Shown: one piece after another, positions 42,935 to 50,929 of the stretch | How positions within the stretch are numbered: the stretch's first letter is position 1 | Layout: each line of letters starts with the position of its first letter | Assembly (NCBI GenBank): GCA_030425645.1 | Contig: JAUHZK010000005.1 | Location: 186,001 to 250,000 of the forward strand | Length of the DNA: 64,000 nt | Direction of reading: 5' to 3' | From: Gammaproteobacteria bacterium | GTDB lineage: Bacteria > Pseudomonadota > Gammaproteobacteria > JAPPPA01 | Translations under genes and position numbers: made by a program | Notes under the pieces: generated by a model | The model's database searches: none | The model's input: only the letters and a program-made list of their open reading frames with translations | Told to the model about the DNA's origin: nothing

Positions 42935-43390
42935 ATGAAAAGCACACCATCCCTTCCTAAGACAATCGCTATGATTGCAATGTTGCTTCCACTTACTACA
43001 CATGCCGGTTTTTGGAGTAGTGTTGCTGGAGGCTTAGTTGCAAACTCATTAACGTCAAGCGGAAAAAATTCAAAAGGGATTGATTCGCATCAAAGTGACG
43101 AAATGAAGGTTCAACAAGCCCTATACGGACTAGATTTATATGACGGGAACCTAGATGGGAACCTTAATAGTATTGAATCTCGAAGTGCGATTAATAAATT
43201 CCAAAAAAAATATGACATAAAAGTATCAGGCATCCTTGAAAACAATCATATACAACACCTTCTCTATATCCACGAAATTTATATGAAGCTTGTGTCGCTG
43301 GATAAAAATTCTAGCGACTATTTCACCGTACGTAACCGCTTGTATACATCTGTCGATGAAGCTCTTAGTCTAATTATGCAGGACTCTTAA
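42935..43390 (+). CDS. Secreted protein with peptidoglycan-binding-like domain
   Basis: A 151-residue protein with a signal peptide (TIAMIAMLLPLTTHAG). A PG_binding_1-like helix pattern lies around residues 65-110: VQQALYGLDLYDGNLDG, then AINKFQKKYDIKVSG. Such domains bind cell-wall peptide or serve as a general scaffold. Base composition is clearly more A/T-rich than the neighbouring ilvD, suggesting acquired DNA. The next gene starts two bases after its stop, so the two form an operon. Confidence 0.7.
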   Translation: MKSTPSLPKTIAMIAMLLPLTTHAGFWSSVAGGLVANSLTSSGKNSKGIDSHQSDEMKVQQALYGLDLYDGNLDGNLNSIESRSAINKFQKKYDIKVSGILENNHIQHLLYIHEIYMKLVSLDKNSSDYFTVRNRLYTSVDEALSLIMQDS

Positions 43391-43392
43391 CC

Positions 43393-44229
43393 GTGCTTAT
43401 CCGTACTTCTCTGCTACTTTGTATCTTTTTTCTCGCCGCTTGTGAACAAGTGGGTACGCTACGCGTCGTGAACGACATGGAAGGCAGTACAGTTCTTATT
43501 AATGATGAACCTGTTGGTACAATTAGGATCGGTTACAAATCTCTGCAAGTGCCCGCTGGAAATCATAAAATTGAAATTTCTAAGATATCGGCTGATGGAG
43601 AATGGCGAAGTCACGCAACAAAAGTAGTCTACGTACCCGCCGATGAAATTATTGTTGCCGACCTACGTACTACTAAAACTCCTACCCAAAAACGCTTAGA
43701 CCGGCTTGCTGCCTTAGTCGCCGAAGCCGAGCGCCAAACGAAATTAGCTGCTGAAGCAAAAGCTAAGCAACAAAAATTGGATCGATTGAGTGGCACCACA
43801 GTCGCTTCGAATGGGCTCATGTGGACCAGGTGTGCCCTAGGGCTTCGTTGGACAGGCAACAGATGCGAAGGCGAGAGTGAAAAACTATCACTAAAATCGG
43901 CGAACAAATATGTGAGCGAGATGAACCGTGATGAAGGTTTTGCAGGCTTTCAAGATTGGCGACTTCCCACTTTGGAAGAATTAAATACACTCATTTTATG
44001 CTCCCAACGTAGTGACGTTGATGAGTGGCTACGCGGAAAAACGTGCAGCAACCCTGACGAGCCAGCATACGACACCGAGGCTTTTCCTAATTCACATAAG
44101 GCAAGTTATTTAAGCTCCACCTATTACCGAGGATCGACTTATATCTTTCTAAACAATGGGTATAACGGTCACGGTTATAGTTACGAAAGATACAGCGTAT
44201 TACTTGTCCGTGGCGAGTCAAACAATTAG
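43393..44229 (+). CDS. Lipoprotein with PEGA-like and DUF1566 domains
   Basis: A 278-residue lipoprotein. The lipobox is FFLAAC at residues 12-17. A PEGA-like module follows (STVLINDEPVGTIRIGYKSL to about residue 85), then a charged helical linker rich in Lys/Ala (95-130), then a DUF1566 (Lcl-like) domain: GLMWTRCALGLRW with GFQDWRLPTLEELNTL. DUF1566 modules occur in secreted and adhesin-like proteins. Start is GTG, two bases after the preceding stop. A/T-rich like its partner. Function unknown; cell-surface attachment is the reasonable guess. Confidence 0.75.
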   Translation: MLIRTSLLLCIFFLAACEQVGTLRVVNDMEGSTVLINDEPVGTIRIGYKSLQVPAGNHKIEISKISADGEWRSHATKVVYVPADEIIVADLRTTKTPTQKRLDRLAALVAEAERQTKLAAEAKAKQQKLDRLSGTTVASNGLMWTRCALGLRWTGNRCEGESEKLSLKSANKYVSEMNRDEGFAGFQDWRLPTLEELNTLILCSQRSDVDEWLRGKTCSNPDEPAYDTEAFPNSHKASYLSSTYYRGSTYIFLNNGYNGHGYSYERYSVLLVRGESNN

Positions 44230-44263
44230 CAAAATAATTGGAATAATAATTAGGAAGGGAAAT

Positions 44264-44373
44264 GGGGACAGACCACGTTTTTTTGAACCGATGGGGTCAG
44301 AGAACCGATGGGAACAGATGGGAACCGATGAACCGATGGGGTCAGAGTAAATTGATCCGAGTAAATTGATCCG
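44264..44373. repeat. Degenerate GGGGACAGACC / GATGGGGTCAGAG repeat mosaic
   Basis: The region opens with GGGGACAGACCACGTTTT, then repeats variants of GAACCGATGGG at least four times, then GGGGTCAGAGTAAATTGATCC with a duplicated GAGTAAATTGATCCG. These words resemble the terminal sequences of REP-associated Y1 transposase elements, here without any transposase gene. The rest of the 44230-44506 gap contains one hairpin and no gene. Confidence 0.6.
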
Positions 44374-44387
44374 CCGAAGTTAAATCA

Positions 44388-44412
44388 GTTAAAGGGGGCA
44401 GAGCCCTTTAAC
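44388..44412. other. Perfect hairpin GTTAAAGGG / CCCTTTAAC
   Basis: A nine-base perfect stem with a seven-base loop lies between the repeat mosaic and the HIT gene. No T-run follows, so its role (RNA processing, weak terminator or repeat remnant) is open. Confidence 0.45.
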
Positions 44413-44506
44413 AGCGCCCCCAGATAATACTCACTTCCATTTCATCATTAGCTCGCTAGACTAGAGCCCAGCACCGACAACCACGTTCTTTGCTTTAAGG
44501 GTGACT

Positions 44507-44941
44507 ATGGCCAACTGTCCATTTTGCGAAATTATTAACGGCCAGGCCGAGGCCAGTGTTATCTACGAAGATGAACTGGTGATGGCGATTGTGCCGTTAC
44601 ATGCGCCCTACCCTGAGTCTGCTGTGGTATTCCCCAAACAGCATATTGACCACTTCACCGATTTACCCAAATCTCTAGCCACGCATGTGATGAATGTCGG
44701 TTTTGATATTGGCCAGAAAATTATGCGTGAATACGCACCGGGCCGTATTGGCATGGGCGTGCATGGTTACGGCGTGGCCCACGCGCACTTTAATGTGTTT
44801 CCGCAGAACCACCCGTTTGACGTGGTATTTAGGAAAATGGCTTACGTGAAAGAAGGTGAGGTAAAGTTCGCCTTTAAGAACCTACCCATTCCATCAAGAG
44901 ACGCTATGGATGCTATCGCGGAGCGTCTTAGAAAGGACTAG
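44507..44941 (+). CDS. HIT-family protein with variant histidine triad
   Basis: A 144-residue HIT-fold protein, normally a nucleotide hydrolase or transferase. CPFCEIINGQAEASVIYED opens the fold, and the triad region reads HAHFN rather than H-x-H-x-H, so the last histidine is Asn. The middle His, the usual nucleophile, is kept. The ATG at 44507 has AAGG upstream; a GTG two codons earlier is less likely. The lipoprotein gene starts six bases after its stop. Confidence 0.85.
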   Translation: MANCPFCEIINGQAEASVIYEDELVMAIVPLHAPYPESAVVFPKQHIDHFTDLPKSLATHVMNVGFDIGQKIMREYAPGRIGMGVHGYGVAHAHFNVFPQNHPFDVVFRKMAYVKEGEVKFAFKNLPIPSRDAMDAIAERLRKD

Positions 44942-44947
44942 AGAAAA

Positions 44948-45379
44948 ATGAACCGTAGGAAATTCCCTTTAGTCTGCTGCCTTACGGCGCTTTTGTTTGG
45001 TTGTTCAAGCACGCCCATCGCCCAACAACCCTATCCCACTGAAAGCTGGGACGCATTCAAAGCTCGCCACTCTAGCTACCAAAAGTCATGCGATGAACAT
45101 CGGATAAAAATAACAATGACTCAGCACCAGCCGAACTTTTACATTAGGTATAACGAGGCGTTATCAAAATTCCCGACAATGGCTGGAACCATTGTACTGG
45201 CCCTTGCCATTAAGCCGAATGGAACAACCGCAGAGGTAGCCGTAGTAAGAGAGTCGGTACAAAGCCCACGCTTCATTAACAAAGTAAAACAGCACGCCAA
45301 AACCATGTGGTTTCCGCCTACTTCCGATACGCAAGGCTGTGTTACCGACTTTACGCTCAACTTTTATCGCCAACAATAA
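44948..45379 (+). CDS. Small lipoprotein with TonB-C/AgmX-like fold
   Basis: A 143-residue lipoprotein: lipobox LLFGC at residues 15-19, then a region ending in a TonB-C/AgmX-like module (GTIVLALAIKPNGTTAEVAV, then FINKVKQHAKTMWFPP). This module is common at the C-terminus of TonB-like and gliding-related proteins. No proline-rich linker or inner-membrane helix is present, so it is not a TonB. Six bases separate it from the HIT gene. Function unknown. Confidence 0.65.
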   Translation: MNRRKFPLVCCLTALLFGCSSTPIAQQPYPTESWDAFKARHSSYQKSCDEHRIKITMTQHQPNFYIRYNEALSKFPTMAGTIVLALAIKPNGTTAEVAVVRESVQSPRFINKVKQHAKTMWFPPTSDTQGCVTDFTLNFYRQQ

Positions 45380-45382
45380 AAC

Positions 45383-45400
45383 GAGGACAGACCACGTTTT
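45383..45400. repeat. Solo GAGGACAGACCACGTTTT repeat remnant
   Basis: This word matches the start of the 44264-44373 mosaic with one change. It lies three bases past the lipoprotein stop. Confidence 0.55.
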
Positions 45401-45423
45401 ATGACGTTAACAACTGCGGAGCC

Positions 45424-45459
45424 CTTTAGCTCATCCTTTAGCTCATCCTTTAGCTCATC
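45424..45459. repeat. Three tandem copies of CTTTAGCTCATC
   Basis: Three perfect 12-base copies abut and reach into the stop codon of the DUF1499 gene. Copy number could vary by slippage without changing the protein. Confidence 0.85.
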
Positions 45460-45908
45460 TATTCAACCGCCGTCAGCAACTCCCGAAAACGCTCTACGCG
45501 CCTGCGGTTAACACCAAAATCATAATAGCCAAGCCGCGAGGCTGAACGCAGGTGCAACTCTTGCTTGGCGGCATCTAACCGCAGTTCAAAATCGTCGATA
45601 AATAGCCCGGATAAAGTCTTAACTTCTGCTCGGATATAGTCGCTCTGCTGCTCAACAATCTGAGTTCTATCCATTTTCGCCAACGCTAAGCCAACTCGGC
45701 GCCACATGTTGGCCACATCACTGCCGACGGATATCGGTGCTATGTAATGCTCACCTGAGTATTCCGAAACGACACAGTTGGGCTTAGCTGGGCAAGGCGA
45801 CAAACCGTTACCGACTTGTCTGTCTTGCAGCTTAACCTGGGCTGACGCACATCCGCTAAGCCCTACGGATACCAAAACAAGGACTAAATTCTTCAAACTA
45901 GTTTTCAT
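45459..45908 (-). CDS. DUF1499-family lipoprotein
   Basis: A 149-residue lipoprotein with lipobox VGLSGC (residues 15-20) and the family opening SPCPAKPNCVVSEY. The later FIDDFELRLDAAKQELHLRSASRLGYYDFGVNRRR stretch, summarised here by FEL...RSASRLGYYDFG, is typical of DUF1499. The function of the family is not established. It converges on the lipoprotein gene at 44948 and diverges from the NERD gene by 42 bases. Confidence 0.85.
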   Translation of the reverse strand: MKTSLKNLVLVLVSVGLSGCASAQVKLQDRQVGNGLSPCPAKPNCVVSEYSGEHYIAPISVGSDVANMWRRVGLALAKMDRTQIVEQQSDYIRAEVKTLSGLFIDDFELRLDAAKQELHLRSASRLGYYDFGVNRRRVERFRELLTAVE

Positions 45909-45950
45909 TGAAACAGCCTAAATGAGTTGGAGGCAGAGTACTATTTAACG

Positions 45951-46595
45951 ATGGATTACACCCCAATAGTCGAACAGGTTTATAATCTCTACTGGCTTCT
46001 CCCACTCTTTCTCATTGCTGGATTTCTTAAGTCAGCTTGGTTTAAGGGCCGGCTTGGTGAGGCTTTGGTAAAGCTCGCTGCAAAGCTTTACTTAGATTCT
46101 GAAACCTACCACCCCATCCATAACGTCACGTTACCGACGGACGACGGCACCACACAAATCGACCATATTTTTGTTTCTCGCTTTGGCCTGTTTGTGGTGG
46201 AAACCAAAAACATGAAGGGCTGGATTTTCGGTAGTGCGCGTCAAGCGAGCTGGACACAAAAGATTTATAAGAAAAGCTATAAATTCCAGAACCCCTTACG
46301 CCAGAACTATAAGCATACAAAGACATTAGAAGCCGCTTTAGATATTCCCGCCGAGGCCATTCACTCAGTCATTGTGTTTGTGGGTGACAGCAGCTTTAAA
46401 ACGAAAATGCCGGAGAACGTGACTCACGGCAGCGGCTACATCCGTTATATAAAGTCGTTTATCACGACTGTACTAACTGAAGCGCAAGTACAAACTACGA
46501 TCACAGCGATCCAGTCTGGCCGCTTAACCGCGTCTTGGAAAACAGACCGCGAACACGTAAAACATTTACGCGAGAAACACGCAAACCATGACTAA
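45951..46595 (+). CDS. NERD-domain membrane-associated protein
   Basis: A 214-residue protein with one N-terminal helix (LYWLLPLFLIAGFL) and a NERD nuclease-related domain: GRLGEALVK, QIDHIFVSRFGLFVVETKN with the Asp and Glu-x-Lys of the nuclease-like site, then WTQKIYKK. Members are predicted DNA- or RNA-processing enzymes, sometimes anchored to membranes. The ATG at 45951 is used; a TTG at 45927 falls on a GGAGG site. Its end overlaps the amidase gene by eight bases, so they form an operon. Confidence 0.82.
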   Translation: MDYTPIVEQVYNLYWLLPLFLIAGFLKSAWFKGRLGEALVKLAAKLYLDSETYHPIHNVTLPTDDGTTQIDHIFVSRFGLFVVETKNMKGWIFGSARQASWTQKIYKKSYKFQNPLRQNYKHTKTLEAALDIPAEAIHSVIVFVGDSSFKTKMPENVTHGSGYIRYIKSFITTVLTEAQVQTTITAIQSGRLTASWKTDREHVKHLREKHANHD

Positions 46596-47550
46596 ACAGA
46601 ACAACACCCATCGCGTTGCCGCCGTACAAATACAGGCGCGCTTAGCGGACGTGCAATACAACCTTGCCCATGTAAAGGAGCTGGCGTTAGAGGCCATTGC
46701 TCAAGGCGCCAAGGTTATTTCTTTACCTGAGTTTTTTACGACTTCTATAGTTTTGGATGACAGGCTTTGGGGCTGTGCCTTGCCGCCGGAAAATCCGGCA
46801 TTGGATATGTTGATTGAGCTGGCGACCGATAATGGCGTGTTGATTGGCGGTTCTTATCTAGAGCTGCGCGATGGCGATATTTATAACTGTTACACGCTAG
46901 TTCGGCCAGATGGCACGGTGACGCGTCACGACAAAGATTTACCCACGATGGTGGAAAACGCTTTTTACGTACCGGGCAATACTGACGGCGTACACCAAAC
47001 CGAATTGGGCGGAGTAGGCACGGCGGTGTGTTGGGAAACCATTCGCAGCCAAACCATTAATCGCCTTGCGGGCAAAATCGAGTTTGCTATGACCGGCACG
47101 CACTGGTGGTCGATTGCGAATAACTGGACGTTTATGCGTGACCAATTTGAGCAGCTACACGTTGCCAATAGAGCGTTATTCCGACAAGTGCCGTCTAACT
47201 TTGCTAAGTACTTGGGCGTTGCCAATATTCACGCTTCGCACTGCGGGGAGGTGAAAGGTAAATTCGCCTGGCTGCCCAAGCGGCTCTGGGATGTGGATGT
47301 AGAAACATCTCTACTGGGTGAAACCCAAATTGTAGATAACCAAGGCAATGTACTGAAACGCCTGTCTTTAGAAGATGGTGCGGGCGTGATTGTGGCAGAT
47401 GTTGACCTAACCCCTACTACGCCAAGCTTAGATACCCCTAACCGCTTCTGGTTACCTGATTTACCCCTTACTACACGGTTCTCATGGTCGCAGCAAAACG
47501 CGGTTTGCAAAGGCATTTACCAAAGCGCCAAACGCGACGGATTGTTCTAA
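46588..47550 (+). CDS. Nitrilase-superfamily carbon-nitrogen hydrolase
   Basis: A 320-residue amidase. The Glu-Lys-Cys triad is visible in LPEFFTT (about residue 47), RHDKDLPT (about 115) and TAVCWETIR (about 149). It hydrolyses a small amide or carbamoyl compound in the cytoplasm; the true substrate is unknown. It begins inside the NERD gene and precedes an FAD oxidase gene by 117 bases. Confidence 0.85.
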   Translation: MTKQNNTHRVAAVQIQARLADVQYNLAHVKELALEAIAQGAKVISLPEFFTTSIVLDDRLWGCALPPENPALDMLIELATDNGVLIGGSYLELRDGDIYNCYTLVRPDGTVTRHDKDLPTMVENAFYVPGNTDGVHQTELGGVGTAVCWETIRSQTINRLAGKIEFAMTGTHWWSIANNWTFMRDQFEQLHVANRALFRQVPSNFAKYLGVANIHASHCGEVKGKFAWLPKRLWDVDVETSLLGETQIVDNQGNVLKRLSLEDGAGVIVADVDLTPTTPSLDTPNRFWLPDLPLTTRFSWSQQNAVCKGIYQSAKRDGLF

Positions 47551-47667
47551 CCAGCGGGGCCAAACAAGCGCGCCATTCAATACATAGGCCTTGTTGTCGC
47601 GCTAGGTCAATGCTCTACCACGCTTGCTAAATTAAGGTGTTTAGCTATAAGCGAAGGAGAGAGCACG

Positions 47668-48999
47668 ATGAACCATAACTACAACTTCGAGAGCACTAGC
47701 GTTTGGGTTGAGGAGCCCAACGACAAACAAGCGGCATTAACCGAATCCATTCAAGCCGACGTGGCCATTATTGGCGGCGGCTACACCGGACTGAGCGCAG
47801 CGCTTAACTTGAAAGAAGCGGGGGTTGATGTGGTATTACTGGAGAGAGACTACTGCGGCAAAGGTGCCAGCGGTCGTAACGAAGGCCACCTCACTCCCAC
47901 TATCGGCAAAGACCTCCCTACCCTTGTTAAATACGTTGGTCAGGAACGGGCCATTGAATTCGCTCGCTTTGCCGACCGCGCGGTGGAATACACCGAATCA
48001 ATATTCCAGAAATACCAGATCGACTGCGACTACAAACCCGTAGGCAACGTAGTGGCTGGTTTACACCCCAAGCATCGTGACCCGCTCAAAAACATGGCCG
48101 ACCTTGCTCAAAGCCTAGGCGTTAACGTGAGCTTTCTAGATGAAGATCAAACCCGCGAGCGCGGTCTGCCCAATATGGTGAAATTTGGTGTCTTAGAGCA
48201 CTGCGGCGGGCATCTGCATCCGGGTAAATACGTAATGGCCTTGCGCGCCGAAGCCTTGAAAGCCGGTGTACGCATTTACGAAGACACCACCGTAAGCGAG
48301 ATTACCCACAAAACCAATCCGGTTGAAGTCACCACCGACAAAGGCAGTGTGACTTGCGACAAGGTGGTGGTAGCCACCAACGCGTATGCGCCAAGCACCT
48401 TAGGCCACCTAAAAAGCAAAGTGTTTCCGCTACGGGTAACGCTATTCCAAACCCGTGAGTTAAGCGAAGCCGAACAGGAAGCCGTTGGCTGGAAAGGCAA
48501 GGAAGGCATTTATACCGCCCATGAGGCGCTGGAATCTTACCGCCCTAGCCCAGATGGTAAACGCATTATGGGCGGCTCTAAATTTGTGCGTTACGGCTAC
48601 GGCGGCAAGCTGGCGGGCGGCTACCAACCAGCAGTATTCGAGCAATTTAAGAACATCTTCAAAGAGCGCTTTCCTGAATTGCCCAATCTAGAAATAGATA
48701 CCTTCTGGGGCGGCTGGATTGGCATGACGCTAGACTTTTTGCCGATGAACCAAAGCAATAAGCAAGAAAACGTATACTACGGCGTCGGTTATAACGGGCA
48801 TGGCGTAGCCCAAGCCACCTTAGGCGGCAAGATGGTGGCGGATCAGGTTTTAGGGCAAACCAACGAAGACGTAGATCGTCTTAGACGGCGCATTTACCCG
48901 CTACCGCCAGAGCCTTTCCGCTGGCTGGGCGTAAACGCTTTAAAATGGTATTTCGATCACATCGACCGCAAGATCGACAACGAACTGCGGCAACACTAA
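47668..48999 (+). CDS. DAO-family FAD-dependent oxidoreductase
   Basis: A 443-residue flavoenzyme with the N-terminal FAD motif IIGGGYTGLSAALNL and the typical RNEGHLTPTIG segment. It resembles gamma-glutamylputrescine oxidase (PuuB) and other amine or D-amino-acid oxidases. The C-terminal GVGYNGHGVAQATLGG closes the FAD site. GGAGAGAG precedes the ATG. With the amidase next to it, a role in polyamine or amide breakdown is possible, but no other Puu gene is present. Confidence 0.85.
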   Translation: MNHNYNFESTSVWVEEPNDKQAALTESIQADVAIIGGGYTGLSAALNLKEAGVDVVLLERDYCGKGASGRNEGHLTPTIGKDLPTLVKYVGQERAIEFARFADRAVEYTESIFQKYQIDCDYKPVGNVVAGLHPKHRDPLKNMADLAQSLGVNVSFLDEDQTRERGLPNMVKFGVLEHCGGHLHPGKYVMALRAEALKAGVRIYEDTTVSEITHKTNPVEVTTDKGSVTCDKVVVATNAYAPSTLGHLKSKVFPLRVTLFQTRELSEAEQEAVGWKGKEGIYTAHEALESYRPSPDGKRIMGGSKFVRYGYGGKLAGGYQPAVFEQFKNIFKERFPELPNLEIDTFWGGWIGMTLDFLPMNQSNKQENVYYGVGYNGHGVAQATLGGKMVADQVLGQTNEDVDRLRRRIYPLPPEPFRWLGVNALKWYFDHIDRKIDNELRQH

Positions 49000-49015
49000 A
49001 GAACCAGTTCAGCGA

Positions 49016-49609
49016 ATGAACCCCAAATCCTACCCTTACAAAAAATATCTGGCGCTACTGTTCTGGTGCGTCACCATCAGCACCTTACTGCTGTGGCTTA
49101 CGCCACGTATGGTTCAATACGTTGATAGCAACAAGGTCGGCGTTAAGTGGGAGCGCTTTGGCGGCGGCACGGTTCACGGCGAGGCATACGAGCCGGGCTT
49201 TCACCTGATTGCGCCGTGGGACAAGCTAGAGGCCTACCGCGTCTCGCCGCAGCAAGCAACATTAGAAACCATTTCGTTAACTGCCGAAGCCATACCGGCC
49301 AAGCTCACGGTAGCAATTGACTACCAGCTAATTAAAAACCACCTATCGTTTCTACACCAACAAGTAGGTCCAGACTACGAGGCAAAGTGGTTGCTGCCAG
49401 ATATTGAAAGCCGTGTGCGTAACCACCTAACACGCCTTGAGGCCGATCAATTGTGCACTGAGTCGGCACAACGGAAATTCGCCAAAGCCGCATTCGATGA
49501 AATCAATCAAGCTACACAGCAGCGCTCAATAACCGACTTTATCTCGATAGATGCCTTACGGATTGAGCGCCTAGAGCTTATCTGTAAGCCAACGCAGAGC
49601 GCTGACTAA
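49016..49609 (+). CDS. SPFH/prohibitin-like membrane protein
   Basis: A 197-residue protein with one N-terminal helix (LALLFWCVTISTLLLWL) and an SPFH-like opening (VDSNKVGVKWERFGGG, then GFHLIAPWDK). It is shorter than stomatins or HflC and ends after a charged helical region, so it may be a partial SPFH scaffold. It starts 16 bases after the FAD oxidase gene and ends before a convergent gene. Function not established. Confidence 0.72.
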   Translation: MNPKSYPYKKYLALLFWCVTISTLLLWLTPRMVQYVDSNKVGVKWERFGGGTVHGEAYEPGFHLIAPWDKLEAYRVSPQQATLETISLTAEAIPAKLTVAIDYQLIKNHLSFLHQQVGPDYEAKWLLPDIESRVRNHLTRLEADQLCTESAQRKFAKAAFDEINQATQQRSITDFISIDALRIERLELICKPTQSAD

Positions 49610-49636
49610 ACGCGACCCAATAACGTACAAACCTGT

Positions 49637-50896
49637 TTAAGTAATACGGTCGGCAATCTGTTTCGCCGAGGCCACCGCGTTTTCCAACAAAGGAATACCA
49701 CGCCGAGAATAGGAGCCGCAGAACCATATCTTACGCCCCGCTTGTTGGTTGAGGTGTTCTAGGCGCTTAATGGCCTGCAACGATTCTTGTGTCACCACCG
49801 GCCTGTCTACCGTGGCATCAACAAGAATGTTGTCTGCAGCGGGCTCAATCAACGGATTCCAAGACTCAAAAATATTGGCCTGATCAGCAAGCTCGGGATA
49901 AATGCGGTTCAGCCAAATGCTGGCCATTGGCCGCGATTGGTCGTCGGAAAGTAAGAAATTAACCGGTGCCCATTCGGCCGTATTTTTCGGTGCCAGGCTT
50001 TCATCGCGGTGCACCACAATGCGGCCGCTTTGATAGGCAATCTGGCTAAGCGCGCTGCGCTCTTCCTCGCTAGGATCAGCCAGCAAGGCCAAGGCTTTGT
50101 TGGCCTGCGTAGCAATCACAACGTGGTCAAAGTGCTCTACATCACCATTTTCACTAATCAGTTCGACACCATTTCCGCTTTTGCGAACACCGCTTAGCTT
50201 GGCGTTATAACGAATGTCTTGGGCGGCTTTGGCGAGTTTTTCAGTGACCTCATAAACGCCGTTACTTAGTCGATGTACGCTTGAGCTAATCAGGTCGCTG
50301 GCGAGGTACTCCAGAATAATACCGGCCGGATAGGCAGCCACACTTTCATAGTCGCAGGTACAAATACCGGCAAAAGCTGGGTACAAAAACTGCTCGGCAA
50401 AACGCTGAGAATAGCCCTTGGCCTGCAACCACTCGGCCATGGTTTGCTGGTCTGCCGCCGCCGAGCGCTGGGCATTACCACCATGCCGCTTGGCGTCATT
50501 CAGGAAACGCAATAACTCAGCACCTAAACCAATGGCTTTCGGCTTCCATAGGCTTTTGCCCGCCAGCATTGGCAAGCTATAAGGGCCTGCGCGCAGGTTG
50601 TTGTAACGGAAGTAAGTGTCACCGTTTAGCTGACTAAAAGAGGCGGCGTAGTTAATCGGTTCAAAAGGAATCTCGGCCTCGTGGTATAGAGCCGTTAAAG
50701 TGGGGTAATAACCTTGAAAGAACACCCTCATTGGCACGTTGATATAAACACTGCCCTTGGGTGTATCCACCGCTACTGAATGCGCATCCATACCCACGCG
50801 GCCGCCGCGTTCAAACAGCGTAACCTGATGCTGTTTACTCAAATACCAGCACGCAGCCAGGCCCGCTATTCCACTACCAATAACGGCAACTTTCAT
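49637..50896 (-). CDS. FAD/NAD-binding amine-oxidase-like oxidoreductase
   Basis: A 419-residue flavoprotein with a dinucleotide motif at the extreme N-terminus (VIGSGIAGLAACWYL) and a C-terminal FCGSYSRRGIPLLENAVASA that closes the FAD site. It belongs to the broad amine oxidase/protoporphyrinogen-oxidase-like group; related genes often sit beside lipid or pigment genes. It is the last of three minus-strand genes, 33 bases after the UbiA gene. Substrate unknown. Confidence 0.82.
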   Translation of the reverse strand: MKVAVIGSGIAGLAACWYLSKQHQVTLFERGGRVGMDAHSVAVDTPKGSVYINVPMRVFFQGYYPTLTALYHEAEIPFEPINYAASFSQLNGDTYFRYNNLRAGPYSLPMLAGKSLWKPKAIGLGAELLRFLNDAKRHGGNAQRSAAADQQTMAEWLQAKGYSQRFAEQFLYPAFAGICTCDYESVAAYPAGIILEYLASDLISSSVHRLSNGVYEVTEKLAKAAQDIRYNAKLSGVRKSGNGVELISENGDVEHFDHVVIATQANKALALLADPSEEERSALSQIAYQSGRIVVHRDESLAPKNTAEWAPVNFLLSDDQSRPMASIWLNRIYPELADQANIFESWNPLIEPAADNILVDATVDRPVVTQESLQAIKRLEHLNQQAGRKIWFCGSYSRRGIPLLENAVASAKQIADRIT

Positions 50897-50929
50897 TCTT
50901 GCAGAACCAACAATACGCGAGGCATGAAA

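Noticed and set aside
46588-48999. A complete putrescine (Puu) pathway
   Set aside because: Only an amidase and a PuuB-like oxidase are present; no ligase, aldehyde dehydrogenase or PuuD-type hydrolase is seen.
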